From Desmodesmus armatus (Eukaryota; Chlorophyta; Chlorophyceae; Sphaeropleales; Scenedesmaceae), in contig VIIQ02000565.1 in the NCBI GenBank assembly GCA_007449985.2, positions 434,001-498,000 on the forward strand: a DNA stretch of 64,000 nt, written 5' to 3'. The notes under the pieces are model-generated. The model did no database searches. It had not been told where the DNA came from and worked only from the letters and a program-made list of their open reading frames with translations. The translations under genes were made by a program, and so were the position numbers. This document shows, in pieces, positions 12,696 through 23,919 of the stretch. Numbering within the stretch: the first letter of the stretch is position 1; each line of letters opens with the position of its first letter.

Positions 12696-12835
12696 AGCAG
12701 CAGCAGGGGCGGTGAGCGGGGGTGAGAGGCCCCTGTGGTCAATTGCACGGCGGGTGGTCGAGCCCCTGTGTGTGTCACCGTTGGTTGCGTGATGGTGCCG
12801 CTGTGAGCCTGAAGTGGTGCTTGCTTTGATATCAG

Positions 12836-12893
12836 TGAGTGGCGGCGTGTGGTATCAGGGAGTGGCGGCGTGTGGTATCAGGGAGTGGCAGCA
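12836..12893. repeat. ~22 bp tandem repeat, about 2.5 copies
   Basis: Repeats of GTGGCGGCGTGTGGTATCAG follow each other with almost no change. Confidence 0.7.
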
Positions 12894-13154
12894 CATGTGC
12901 TGGGGCAAACATTGCTGCCAAGGGTTCCAACACGTTTTGAGTGCATGTGGCATGCCTCATTATGTCACGTGGAGATGCAGCAGGCTCCGGTTGTGTGAAG
13001 TGAGGATCGTCTTACCAGACGCCTTTGTATTGGTGGGTTGATTTGGTACATGGCATTTTGCTCTGGCCCAGCGCGGTTTTTGTGTGTGGCGCAGGCCGTT
13101 TTGTGGGATCTGTACCTACTCTTATCTGACCCTTGCTGCAGTGTTTTGGACATG

Positions 13155-13257
13155 CTGTGTGACAGCGACAGCAGGCAGACAATCGTTGCTGTGTGACAGC
13201 GAGAGCAGGCAGACAGCCGTTGCTGTGTGACAGCGACAGCAGGCAGACAGTTGTTGC
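13155..13257. repeat. ~36 bp tandem repeat, three copies
   Basis: Units built on TGTGTGACAGCGACAGCAGG followed by CAGACA(A/G) and GTTGC occur three times head to tail with a few substitutions. There is no unique spacer between units, so it is a minisatellite and not a CRISPR array. Confidence 0.8.
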
Positions 13258-13912
13258 CTTGTGTGCCATGCAGGTGCCATGCCAGACAGTACCATTTCAC
13301 TTATCGAGTGTGAGTGTGACTGTGACTGTACCGTTCTGCCGTCTGAGAGTGTGTGCAATCCGGACGCCTGTGTTGGGGGCGTGCACATGTGCGTGTGGCT
13401 GCTGCCTGCGCATCATCCCACGTCAAGGGATGCCGCCCCGTGTATCTGTGTATTTGGATGGAGGCATGGCTGTATTGCAGGGGTGGCAGCACAGAATGAA
13501 TTCAGAATGAAGGTGTTACACGGGTTTCTCAAGCAACTACGTTGCAACTGAACCCAGCCACGGATGGACACAACCAGCACGGAAGGGGCCGTTCGGACAA
13601 ACCCCACCATCAAAAGCTTGTCACGCACACTCAGTGTGCTTCCAGATTGCGAACACAGAGATATAATACACTGGAAGGACTGAATGGCGCCAACGGCACT
13701 GCTTCTCGCACCTGCAGGGTTGCGACAAGAAAGGGCGGACGGAACAGAAAACAGCGAACACACAGCTGCGAGCCACAAAACACTCCCACATGTTGCAGTG
13801 GGCGCACGTGGGGGCAACTTCACCGACACCACCAGTCGCTGCACTGTTCACAAGCCAGCAGGATAGAAGTCACACAGCAGCCAGCAACTCACATGTCACC
13901 ACATGCAGAAGC

Positions 13913-14242
13913 TCAATGCCTAACTACCCGCAAACCGTTGCCTCCTGACAGCACCACATGCCATGCAATGAAAGGCTGCTGTGTGAGCGCAAGCCCCTGC
14001 GCCCGCTTAGGGATGATTGCAGAAACCGCAAAGTCAGCCAAGACGCGCCAAAACTCCCCAACAGCAGCACGCCCTGCAATGCGCTCTACCGTCAGCAGAG
14101 GCAACGCAGGACCTTCTGCTGCCACAGCCCACGCCACTCTGCGGCCGAAGTCAACAGCACCGATGCCAGCCAGACACACCATGTCCCACACAATATGATG
14201 CAACCGGGATGAGGTTTCACCCCCATCCACAAAGCTGCACAC
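13913..14242 (-). pseudogene. Detached C-terminal part of the copy A LINE polyprotein
   Basis: After the two one-base losses at 14206-14275, the C-terminal residues that are in frame in copy C (for example HHIVWDMVCLAGIGAVDFGR) continue here in a different frame to the same stop codon. Confidence 0.85.
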
Positions 14243-17200
14243 TGCAGGCCGCGGTCAGCAGCCAACCAAGGGGGGCGTCGCCCACCCGGTGAGCTCGCAA
14301 CTGCCCCTCAATCTCCGCCCGCACCGCCCCTGCAACAGGACACTCCCAACAATGGTGCTGTACACCGGGCTCAGCAGCCCCACATGCTACACAAGAGGTG
14401 CCTGTGTGCATGCGCTGGGCCGTAGGGAACGCGTCGAGGGTGAGCCGCCATGCAGCCTCTTTGTGCTCATTAGGCACACGCAGCTTCCACCACCGCCGAA
14501 GCACCCGAGTGACCTCGGGCAATTGGCCCACAATTGGCTGCAGCATATCAACAGACAACACCCTCTGACGGAAGGCAGCATGCCTGTCAGCAATGGCTGA
14601 CAGCGCATCCAAGGATTGACACTGGGTAGCTAGCGACACAGTGAGGGCCTCAAGCTTCACCACATCCCCATTGCGAGTATGCCAGCCCAGATCAGCACAC
14701 ACCCTGTCCCTAGCTGCGGTAAGCTGAGCCTCCGAAACGGCCGGCAGCCGCCCGGATGGCCTACCCCGCAGCACTGCACGTGCTGCATCCTGCCACGCAC
14801 TAGGGATGGCCGCGACCAACACAGCCAACTCCTCCCTAGCCACCACCATGTTAGCATACCTAGGGCGATGCTGCAACACAGGGTCCCACACATGCATCCT
14901 GTATGCCTCCTCCCTTGCCCCCAGGTCAGGAATGGAACAGATAGCCTCAACCAGCTGCAACCAATGCAGCGCCTGCCCTGCACATTGCAGCTGGGTGAGG
15001 CCCAACAAGTCAGGCACCACAAACTCCAACCCCACCATCACTTGCCGCTGCTGTCCATACCAGTCCCACTGCTCCCTCTGCGCCACCACCGGATTGGACC
15101 ACAATGGGACATAGTAACACCACGGGCCGGGCTGGACCGGGTTAGCGCCCACATGGCGAATATACGGCAGAGCCCTGATGCCAAGGGCAAAAGCACGCAA
15201 GGGGTCTGGCAACAGCTGGCCCCCAGCGTCCCTGAACAACCGACCCTTGTCACACAAGGCCAAGCCCCAATAACCCCCACCAGGCACCACCGGCACATGG
15301 TGCTGCAACAGCTCCCTGCTGACTGCAACCCAAGGCTTGCGAGCATCCCCCACCAACACTTGCACTGCCTCACAAGCCAGGCGAGAGTGAAGGTGGGCCC
15401 GCACTGGCAGCAGACCCAAACCTCCCTCCCTAGGGTGGGCCTCCATACACGCCCTGGGCACCCCTGGTGCCCGTCGCTGATCATCATCAGGGCCCAGGCC
15501 AGCATCAACAAGGGCAGAGGCCCATTTGATTAGTTGCCTGGCATGCTCAGCGGGCAGGGCCCCAGCAAAGTGTGCATGATACAACAGTGTGGAGATAGCG
15601 TACCCATTGAACGCGAAAGCCCGGCCAAACATGGACAGGTCAGGGATGCGGCTGATCTTCTGCACCCGTTCCCGCACAATGCTCAGCCGATGCTCCCAAT
15701 CCACTCCAACCACCCCCACACTGCCAAAGACAACCCCCAGGCTTTTGCAGGTGTCACGCACCGCCATGCCTGCCACAGGGGCAGGATCCACCACCGCTTG
15801 GCCCAAAGGCAACAGTTGACACTTGGGTGGCTGCACCCGCTGGCCTGTGGCATCCCCATACACCGACAAATGCTCCAACAGGCCAGAAACATCAGCCTCC
15901 CCAGGCAGGAGGGGCTCCACATCATCCGCATACTGTGTGGCGACAAGCCTGCCGGCTGCGACATCAATACCAATGCCACACTGCTTGAGATGGCAGAGCA
16001 ACGCCTGCCCTGCAAACAGGTACATCAGGGGTGCCAGAGGGCAGCCCTGCCTAACCCCAGCACCACACCGAAAGAAAGAGCTCTGAAAGCCATTGACAAC
16101 TGCACATGTCAGAGTGTCTGTCAACAGCAGCTTCATCCACTGCAGAAACCCGGTACCCACCCCAAGGGCCTCCCCAGCTGCAAACAGAAACTCCCTTGAC
16201 ACAGTGTCATAAGCCTTCCTGAAGTCCAGGAAAGCAGCTATGGCTGTTTGGTGGCGGGCACGCAGCACCTGGGGCAGCAGCTGCAGCAGCCGCACACTAT
16301 CCCCTATGTGCCGATGCTGCAAAAAAGCACACTGCGCTGGATCGATCATGACCCCCGCCACTTGCAACAACCTGTTGGCCAGTAACTTGGCCATAAGACG
16401 GTAATCATAGTTAAGTAATTGAATGGGGCGATAAGCATCCACATTGGTGTGCACCCCACCAGGTTTCAGCACTGGCACGACCGCCCCATCAAGAAACCCC
16501 GGTGGGCACTGCTGTGTTGCCCCAACGGCCGAGTACAGTTTGGCCAGGATGGGGGCAAGCTGCTGTCGGTACCGCCTGAACAGTTCCCCAGGAATACCGT
16601 CCACCCCCGGAGCCTTGCCAGGCGCTGTACGCAGGATGGCCCGCTCTACCTCCTCAACTGACACCGATGCACTCCCCAGCTCAGCAGCTTGCTCGGCCGT
16701 CAGCCGCTGGCTGTGCTGTGCCATGGCCTGCAGCACCGCCTGCTGTGCTGCAGGCTGCACCTGCGGAGTTGTGCTGACCTCTGCATACCGGCGTCCCACA
16801 ATGCTGGCCAACCCCACCCCACCCACCACCAAATGACCCGACCCAGGTGCGTGCAGCCCAGCAATGAACGATGCTCCTTGGCTGGGCCGCAACATCTTGG
16901 TCATGACAGGATTAGGCCGCTCCCCCAGATGCACCCACTGCTGCCGCCTACGCTGCCGCAATACTTCCTCCTCCTGGGTGAGCAGGCTTGCAAGGCCAGA
17001 GGAGGCATCCTGCAGTTCGGTCACGGCTGCCTGCACCTGTGCCCCATCCTGGCACTGTGCCAACCGCTGCCGTGCTGCCTGCACTGCACCCCATGCTTCC
17101 TTTCTGCGGGCTGCCGACCCCTGATTGGCCCGCCGGGCTTTGGCTTCCCGGTTGAGGGCCTGAACCTGGAGCCGCAACCGCTGCTTGAATGATGACCACC

Positions 17201-17655
17201 CCACTACCATAGCTAGCGGGTCAGAGGGCATGGCTGCATCCTCTACCGCCAGCCAGTCTGCCAGCTGCTGCTCGCACTCTGAGTCCCCTTGCAGGGACAA
17301 GTGCAGCTTCGGGAGGCCTGGGCCCAACACCTCTGGCCTTGACGGCAGCAGCTGCACCACCACAGGAGTGTGGTCGCTGATTGATGGTTGCTGATCTGCA
17401 TGCCGGACAGCTGCCACCTGTGGCAGCAGCCCTGTGCTGACATACACCCTGTCCAACCGCGAGATACCCCGAGGGTGAAAGTAGGTGTATGCTCGCTTGT
17501 GGGGGTGCTTGGCCCGCCAGACGTCCCGCAGGTTTGGCACACACCGCCGCCACGCAGCTGTAGGGGCTGTGTCGCGCGTGGCAGCTGCCCCTGGCCCCCG
17601 CTGCTGCAACGGTTGCGGCTGGCTCCCGTCCCCTTCCTCCCCAGACCCTGCCCCC

Positions 17656-17690
<35 letters not shown>

Positions 17691-17888
17691 GCACGGCACG
17701 CAACCGCGATCAACGCTAGGGCAGGGCACAAAGTTCCAGTCCCCCAAAGCGATCATGCGACCCCCTGGAGCAGCGGCGCACCACTCCTGCAGGGTGCCTT
17801 CTATGATGTCTACGTTGCGCTGGTATTCTGCAGCATGAAAGTATACCCCAACCAGGTCCAAGTCCTGTCCCCCCCACCGCAGCGGCAC
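14217..17888 (-). pseudogene. LINE ORF2-like polyprotein (endonuclease-reverse transcriptase), frameshifted
   Basis: The frame begins inside an apurinic-type endonuclease: GDWNFVPCPSVDRG near 17720-17750 and SDHTPVVVQL near 17355-17385. A Gln run and a linker follow, then a reverse transcriptase with FLDFRKAYDTV (near 16205-16235) and the catalytic YADD (near 15920-15932). A Cys/His finger of the zf-RVT kind (CVACGAAEPG...HHCWECP) lies near 14340-14400. Compared with copy C the frame is broken by two single-G losses, in the runs at 14270-14275 (6 G against 7) and 14206-14208 (3 G against 4). It therefore ends early at 14217. The start shown is only the limit of the open frame in a 5'-truncated element. 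Confidence 0.88.
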
Positions 17889-17935
17889 GCGGAGCAGCCT
17901 GCCATTGGTGGCCGGGGAAGACGGACCTGGTAGAA

Positions 17936-18983
17936 GAAGAAGAAGAAGAAGGGGTTACAGGGCGACACACGCAGCTACGCTGCAACGACACCCAGCATCG
18001 GAAGGGAACCAAAGTCCTTTGCAGGACCCACAAGGACGGGAACAGACAGCACGGAAAGGAGAGAACCCGCCACCATAGATTTCTGCAGAGGAGACTGTCT
18101 GAAAGGAGGGGACCACAGGCAAGGCTTCAACCCCACAAAGCCAGCCACACAGACAAGAGGGCTTCCACCAGTACCAAGCCGAACACACACCCCCATGCCC
18201 CCGGGGCGACCACTTCGAACACAATGTGGAAGAAAGGCTCCAGCTGTGCTGCGATACACACCCCCAAGACAGGTGCCCGGGGTGTCAGAGCGACACCTTT
18301 GTATACTGTCAGCGCGCCCAAGCACCTGCACCGTTCACAGGCCAGCAACACTGCCCCCTACAACCAGGCCCAAGGCCACTGCACGGCCCTTGCCTGCGTT
18401 CTGCTGCCACTGCTGCTGCACACCAGCACCTGCCTGCTGACTCAGCGGACTGCTGCTGATCCAGCCAAAGCTGCTGCTGCTGCTGTAAACGCGACCAAAC
18501 CACGGCACAGTGAAGATAACCAACACTGTACGTGATGCTGCACGCCAGCTGCTGCTCCAGCTCCAGCTCTCCAGCTACTGCTGTCAACTGCTACTGCCCC
18601 ACCGTGCCGACAGCCCACTGTGCTGGCCAAACGCCGGTCCGAAACAGCCACAACACAAACACAGAAACCAACAAAAACAAGGGACCACACAACAACCCCA
18701 GCGAGAGGCCAACGCGAAAGGCCCACGTCAGCACATCGCGATGGCTGAGCTCAGCCCGTGCTGCACAGGCTGCCTCCTGATCCGCGGCACAGACACAAGA
18801 GGAATAACTACTGACTATAATAGGGGCGAAACACACCAGCGAGGCTGGGCTGGGACAGCCCCTGGCACATGTTGCAGCGCCGTGCTGATGCACGGACCTG
18901 GTGTCGCCCCACTGGCACGAACCTGCAGCTTGCCGGACCGCAGCAGGCTGTCCTTGATAAGTCGCCCACCCGGTGAGCTCGCA
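17936..18983 (-). mobile_element. 3' part of a second, related LINE family (copy X)
   Basis: A (GAA)n tail at about 17937-17955 is followed by GTTACAGGGCGACACACG and then GCTACGCTGCAACG. This is recognisably related to the 3' end of copies A, B and C (GTTACACGGGTTTCTC, then CTACGTTGCAAC) but clearly diverged. The same sequence recurs at 23434-23910. At its far end (18959-18983) it contains a ~24 bp block identical to the coding region of copies A and C around RAHRVGD, and then stops at the tail of copy B. No reverse transcriptase motif lies in the retained part. Confidence 0.7.
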
Positions 18984-19330
18984 TGAATGAATGAAGGTGT
19001 TACACGGGTTGCTCAAGCAACTACGTTGCAACTGAACCCAGCCACGGATGGACACAACCAGTACGGAAGGGGGCCGTTCGGACAAACCCCACCATCAAAA
19101 GCTTGTCACGCACACTCAGTGTGCTTCCAGATTGCGAACACAGAGATATAATACACTGGAAGGACTGAATGGCGCCAACGGCACTGCTTCTCGCACCTGC
19201 AGGGTTGCGACAAGAAAGGGCGGACGGAACAGAAAACAGCGAACACACAGCTGCGAGCCACAAAACACTCCCACATGTTGCAGTGGGCGCACGTGGGGGC
19301 AACTTCACCGACACCACCAGTCGCTGCACT
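18984..19330 (-). mobile_element. LINE copy B: 3'-UTR fragment (~345 bp)
   Basis: The sequence from the GAATGAATGA tail onward matches the 3' UTR of copies A (13500-13847) and C (19345-19690) almost base for base. It ends abruptly at GTCGCTGCACTG, where A and C continue. It is a severely 5'-truncated insertion with no coding capacity. Confidence 0.88.
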
Positions 19331-19339
19331 GAAGAAGAA

Positions 19340-22300
19340 TGAAGGTGAATGAAGGTGTTACACGGGTTTCTCAAGCAACTACGTTGCAACTGAACCCAGC
19401 CACGGATGGACACAACCAGCACGGAAGGGGGCCGTTCGGACAAACCCCACCATCAAAAGCTTGTCACGCACACTCAGTGTGCTTCCAGATTGCGAACACA
19501 GAGATACAATACACTGGAAGGACTGAATGGCGCCAACGGCACTGCTTCTCGCACCTGCAGGGTTGCGACAAGAAAGGGCGGACGGAACAGAAAACAGCGA
19601 ACACACAGCTGCGAGCCACAAAACACTCCCACATGTTGCAGTGGGCGCACGTGGGGGCAACTTCACCGACACCACCAGTCGCTGCACTGTTCACAAGCCA
19701 GCAGGATAGAAGTCACACAGCAGCCAGCAACTCACATGTCACCACATGCAGAAGCTCAATGCCTAACTACCCGCAAACCGTTGCCTCCTGACAGCACCAC
19801 ATGCCATGCAATGAAAGGCTGCTGTGTGAGCGCAAGCCCCTGCGCCCGCTTAGGGATGATTGCAGAAACCGCAAAGTCAGCCAAGACGCGCCAAAACTCC
19901 CCAACAGCAGCACGCCCTGCAATGCGCTCTACCGTCAGCAGAGGCAACGCAGGACCTTCTGCTGCCACAGCCCACGCCACTCTGCGGCCGAAGTCAACAG
20001 CACCGATGCCAGCCAGACACACCATGTCCCACACAATATGATGCAACCGGGGATGAGGTTTCACCCCCATCCACAAAGCTGCACACTGCAGGCCGCGGTC
20101 AGCAGCCAACCAAGGGGGGGCGTCGCCCACCCGGTGAGCTCGCAACTGCCCCTCAATCTCCGCCCGCACCGCCCCTGCAACAGGACACTCCCAACAATGG
20201 TGCTGTACACCGGGCTCAGCAGCCCCACATGCTACACAAGAGGTGCCTGTGTGCATGCGCTGGGCCGTAGGGAACGCGTCGAGGGTGAGCCGCCATGCAG
20301 CCTCCTTGTGCTCATTAGGCACACGCAGCTTCCACCACCGCCGAAGCACCCGAGTGACCTCGGGCAATTGGCCCACAATTGGCTGCAGCATATCAACAGA
20401 CAACACCCTCTGACGGAAGGCAGCATGCCTGTCAGCAATGGCTGACAGCGCATCCAAGGATTGACACTGGGTAGCTAGCGACACAGTGAGGGCCTCAAGC
20501 TTCACCACATCCCCATTGCGAGTATGCCAGCCCAGATCAGCACACACCCTGTCCCTAGCTGCGGTAAGCTGAGCCTCCGAAACGGCCGGCAGCCGCCCGG
20601 ATGGCCTACCCCGCAGCACTGCACGTGCTGCATCCTGCCACGCACTAGGGATGGCCGCGACCAACACAGCCAACTCCTCCCTAGCCACCACCATGTTAGC
20701 ATACCTAGGGCGATGCTGCAACACAGGGTCCCACACATGCATCCTGTATGCCTCCTCCCTTGCCCCCAGGTCAGGAATGGAACAGATAGCCTCAACCAGC
20801 TGCAACCAATGCAGCGCCTGCCCTGCACATTGCAGCTGGGTGAGGCCCAACAAGTCAGGCACCACAAACTCCAACCCCACCATCACTTGCCGCTGCTGTC
20901 CATACCAGTCCCACTGCTCCCTCTGCGCCACCACCGGATTGGACCACAATGGGACATAGTAACACCACGGGCCGGGCTGGACCGGGTTAGCGCCCACATG
21001 GCGAATATACGGCAGAGCCCTGATGCCAAGGGCAAAAGCACGCAAGGGGTCTGGCAACAGCTGGCCCCCAGCGTCCCTGAACAACCGACCCTTGTCACAC
21101 AAGGCCAAGCCCCAATAACCCCCACCAGGCACCACCGGCACATGGTGCTGCAACAGCTCCCTGCTGACTGCAACCCAAGGCTTGCGAGCATCCCCCACCA
21201 ACACTTGCACTGCCTCACAAGCCAGGCGAGAGTGAAGGTGGGCCCGCACTGGCAGCAGACCCAAACCTCCCTCCCTAGGGTGGGCCTCCATACACGCCCT
21301 GGGCACCCCTGGTGCCCGTCGCTGATCATCATCAGGGCCCAGGCCAGCATCAACAAGGGCAGAGGCCCATTTGATTAGTTGCCTGGCATGCTCAGCGGGC
21401 AGGGCCCCAGCAAAGTGTGCATGATACAACAGTGTGGAGATAGCGTACCCATTGAACGCGAAAGCCCGGCCAAACATGGACAGGTCAGGGATGCGGCTGA
21501 TCTTCTGCACCCGTTCCCGCACAATGCTCAGCCGATGCTCCCAATCCACTCCAACCACCCCCACACTGCCAAAGACAACCCCCAGGCTTTTGCAGGTGTC
21601 ACGCACCGCCATGCCTGCCACAGGGGCAGGATCCACCACCGCTTGGCCCAAAGGCAACAGTTGACACTTGGGTGGCTGCACCCGCTGGCCTGTGGCATCC
21701 CCATACACCGACAAATGCTCCAACAGGCCAGAAACATCAGCCTCCCCAGGCAGGAGGGGCTCCACATCATCCGCATACTGTGTGGCGACAAGCCTGCCGG
21801 CTGCGACATCAATACCAATGCCACACTGCTTGAGATGGCAGAGCAACGCCTGCCCTGCAAACAGGTACATCAGGGGTGCCAGAGGGCAGCCCTGCCTAAC
21901 CCCAGCACCACACCGAAAGAAAGAGCTCTGAAAGCCATTGACAACTGCACATGTCAGAGTGTCTGTCAACAGCAGCTTCATCCACTGCAGAAACCCGGTA
22001 CCCACCCCAAGGGCCTCCCCAGCTGCAAACAGAAACTCCCTTGACACAGTGTCATAAGCCTTCCTGAAGTCCAGGAAAGCAGCTATGGCTGTTTGGTGGC
22101 GGGCACGCAACACCTGGGGCAGCAGCTGCAGCAGCCGCACACTATCCCCTATGTGCCGATGCTGCAAAAAAGCACACTGCGCTGGATCGATCATGACCCC
22201 CGCCACTTGCAACAACCTGTTGGCCAGTAACTTGGCCATAAGACGGTAATCATAGTTAAGTAATTGAATGGGGCGATAAGCATCCACATTGGTGTGCACC

Positions 22301-23424
22301 CCACCAGGTTTCAGCACTGGCACGACCGCCCCATCAAGAAACCCCGGTGGGCACTGCTGTGTTGCCCCAACGGCCGAGTACAGTTTGGCCAGGATGGGGG
22401 CAAGCTGCTGTCGGTACCGCCTGAACAGTTCCCCAGGAATACCGTCCACCCCCGGAGCCTTGCCAGGCGCTGTACGCAGGATGGCCCGCTCTACCTCCTC
22501 AACTGACACCGATGCACTCCCCAGCTCAGCAGCTTGCTCGGCCGTCAGCCGCTGGCTGTGCTGTGCCATGGCCTGCAGCACCGCCTGCTGTGCTGCAGGC
22601 TGCACCTGCGGAGTTGTGCTGACCTCTGCATACCGGCGTCCCACAATGCTGGCCAACCCCACCCCACCCACCACCAAATGACCCGACCCAGGTGCGTGCA
22701 GCCCAGCAATGAACGATGCTCCTTGGCTGGGCCGCAACATCTTGGTCATGACAGGATTAGGCCGCTCCCCCAGATGCACCCACTGCTGCCGCCTACGCTG
22801 CCGCAATACTTCCTCCTCCTGGGTGAGCAGGCTTGCAAGGCCAGAGGAGGCATCCTGCAGTTCGGTCACGGCTGCCTGCACCTGTGCCCCATCCTGGCAC
22901 TGTGCCAACCGCTGCCGTGCTGCCTGCACTGCACCCCATGCTTCCTTTCTGCGGGCTGCCGACCCCTGATTGGCCCGCCGGGCTTTGGCTTCCCGGTTGA
23001 GGGCCTGAACCTGGAGCCGCAACCGCTGCTTGAATGATGACCACCCCACTACCATAGCTAGCGGGTCAGAGGGCATGGCTGCATCCTCTACCGCCAGCCA
23101 GTCTGCCAGCTGCTGCTCGCACTCTGAGTCCCCTTGCAGGGACAAGTGCAGCTTCGGGAGGCCTGGGCCCAACACCCCTGGCCTTGACGGCAGCAGCTGC
23201 ACCACCACAGGAGTGTGGTCGCTGATTGATGGTTGCTGATCTGCATGCCGGACAGCTGCCACCTGTGGCAGCAGCCCTGTGCTGACATACACCCTGTCCA
23301 ACCGCGAGATACCCCGAGGGTGAAAGTAGGTGTATGCTCGCTTGTGGGGGTGCTTGGCCCGCCAGACGTCCCGCAGGTTTGGCACACACCGCCGCCACGC
23401 AGCTGTAGGGGCTGTGTCGCGCGT
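19340..23424 (-). mobile_element. L1-like non-LTR retrotransposon, long copy C (5' truncated)
   Basis: Same family and orientation as copy A. The 3' tail (TGAAGGTGAATGAAGG) is at 19340. The 5' end stops within the endonuclease coding region at about 23424, where copy A continues. TGAAGAAGAA occurs just outside both ends (19330-19339 and 23430-23439), which suggests a target duplication inside the GAA tail of the neighbouring element, although five bases (TTCAG) remain unexplained at the right junction. Confidence 0.9.
19756..23424 (-). CDS. LINE ORF2-like polyprotein, uninterrupted but 5' truncated
   Basis: This copy reads without break for over 1,200 residues. It starts in the C-terminal part of the endonuclease (SDHTPVVVQL near 23200-23228). 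A coiled, Gln/Arg-rich linker follows, then the reverse transcriptase with GKAPGVDGIPGELF, FLDFRKAYDTV (near 22050-22078), GVRQGCPLAPLMY and YADD (near 21764-21776). The Cys/His finger (CVACGAAEPG...HHCWECP, near 20185-20245) and a hydrophobic C-terminal segment complete it. The frame remains open rightwards into the GAA repeat of the next element, adding a run of Phe that is not part of the LINE. Without the first part of the endonuclease it should not be autonomous. Confidence 0.88.
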   Translation of the reverse strand, partial: TRDTAPTAAWRRCVPNLRDVWRAKHPHKRAYTYFHPRGISRLDRVYVSTGLLPQVAAVRHADQQPSISDHTPVVVQLLPSRPGVLGPGLPKLHLSLQGDSECEQQLADWLAVEDAAMPSDPLAMVVGWSSFKQRLRLQVQALNREAKARRANQGSAARRKEAWGAVQAARQRLAQCQDGAQVQAAVTELQDASSGLASLLTQEEEVLRQRRRQQWVHLGERPNPVMTKMLRPSQGASFIAGLHAPGSGHLVVGGVGLASIVGRRYAEVSTTPQVQPAAQQAVLQAMAQHSQRLTAEQAAELGSASVSVEEVERAILRTAPGKAPGVDGIPGELFRRYRQQLAPILAKLYSAVGATQQCPPGFLDGAVVPVLKPGGVHTNVDAYRPIQLLNYDYRLMAKLLANRLLQVAGVMIDPAQCAFLQHRHIGDSVRLLQLLPQVLRARHQTAIAAFLDFRKAYDTVSREFLFAAGEALGVGTGFLQWMKLLLTDTLTCAVVNGFQSSFFRCGAGVRQGCPLAPLMYLFAGQALLCHLKQCGIGIDVAAGRLVATQYADDVEPLLPGEADVSGLLEHLSVYGDATGQRVQPPKCQLLPLGQAVVDPAPVAGMAVRDTCKSLGVVFGSVGVVGVDWEHRLSIVRERVQKISRIPDLSMFGRAFAFNGYAISTLLYHAHFAGALPAEHARQLIKWASALVDAGLGPDDDQRRAPGVPRACMEAHPREGGLGLLPVRAHLHSRLACEAVQVLVGDARKPWVAVSRELLQHHVPVVPGGGYWGLALCDKGRLFRDAGGQLLPDPLRAFALGIRALPYIRHVGANPVQPGPWCYYVPLWSNPVVAQREQWDWYGQQRQVMVGLEFVVPDLLGLTQLQCAGQALHWLQLVEAICSIPDLGAREEAYRMHVWDPVLQHRPRYANMVVAREELAVLVAAIPSAWQDAARAVLRGRPSGRLPAVSEAQLTAARDRVCADLGWHTRNGDVVKLEALTVSLATQCQSLDALSAIADRHAAFRQRVLSVDMLQPIVGQLPEVTRVLRRWWKLRVPNEHKEAAWRLTLDAFPTAQRMHTGTSCVACGAAEPGVQHHCWECPVAGAVRAEIEGQLRAHRVGDAPPWLAADRGLQCAALWMGVKPHPRLHHIVWDMVCLAGIGAVDFGRRVAWAVAAEGPALPLLTVERIAGRAAVGEFWRVLADFAVSAIIPKRAQGLALTQQPFIAWHVVLSGGNGLRVVRH

Positions 23425-23433
23425 TTCAGTGAA
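23425..23433. repeat. Target-site duplication of X', left copy
   Basis: TTCAGTGAA; the partner is at 23911-23919. The two copies bracket the X' fragment. Confidence 0.75.
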
Positions 23434-23910
23434 GAAGAAGAAGAAGAAGGGGTTACAGGGCGACACACGCAGCTACGCTGCAACGACACCCAGCATCGGA
23501 AGGGAACCAAAGTCCTTTGCAGGACCCACAAGGACGGGAACAGACAGCACGGAAAGGAGAGAACCCGCCACCATAGATGTCTGCAGAGGAGACTGTCTGA
23601 AAGGAGGGGACCACAGGCAAGGCTTCAACCCCACAAAGCCAGCCACACAGACAAGAGGGCTTCCACCAGTACCAAGCCGAACACACACCCCCATGCCCCC
23701 GGGGCGACCACTTCGAACACAATGTGGAAGAAAGGCTCCAGCTGTGCTGCGATATACACCCCCAAGACAGGTGCCCGGGGTGTCAGAGCGACACCTTTTG
23801 TATACCGGGCTGCCCCAAGTCAGCGCGCCCAAGCACCTGCACCGTTCACAGGCCAGCAACACTGCCCCCTACAACCAGGCCCAAGGCCACTGCACGGCCC
23901 TTGCCTGCGT
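23434..23910 (-). mobile_element. Second LINE family, truncated copy X'
   Basis: It matches 17937-18405 closely, from the GAA-repeat tail to TTGCCTGCGT, then stops. TTCAGTGAA flanks it on both sides (23425-23433 and 23911-23919), a good 9-bp target-site duplication that defines the insertion. A small insertion and a few substitutions relative to copy X are visible near 23795-23820. Confidence 0.85.
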
Positions 23911-23919
23911 TTCAGTGAA
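23911..23919. repeat. Target-site duplication of X', right copy
   Basis: TTCAGTGAA; the partner is at 23425-23433. Sequence to the right of it is unique and marks the end of the LINE cluster. Confidence 0.75.

Larger units (their letters stand above)
13497..17935 (-). mobile_element. L1-like non-LTR retrotransposon, long copy A (5' truncated)
   Basis: The element runs on the minus strand. Its 3' end is at the left with a GAATGA-type tail near 13497-13512, followed by ~410 bp of 3' UTR. The coding region runs from 13913 up to about 17935, where it meets the GAA-repeat tail of another element. It is nearly identical to copy C (19340-23424) over their common length, so both insertions or one duplication are recent. 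Copy A is longer at the 5' side and keeps more of the endonuclease. A perfect target duplication was not found. Confidence 0.9.

Noticed and set aside
13155..13257. CRISPR-like 36-bp repeats
   Set aside because: Units are contiguous with no spacers, the host is eukaryotic and there are no cas genes.
17955..18726. Coding frames in LINE fragment X
   Set aside because: No reverse transcriptase, endonuclease or zinc-finger motif. The region aligns with 3' UTR sequence of the related family and is interrupted by stops in every frame over its length.
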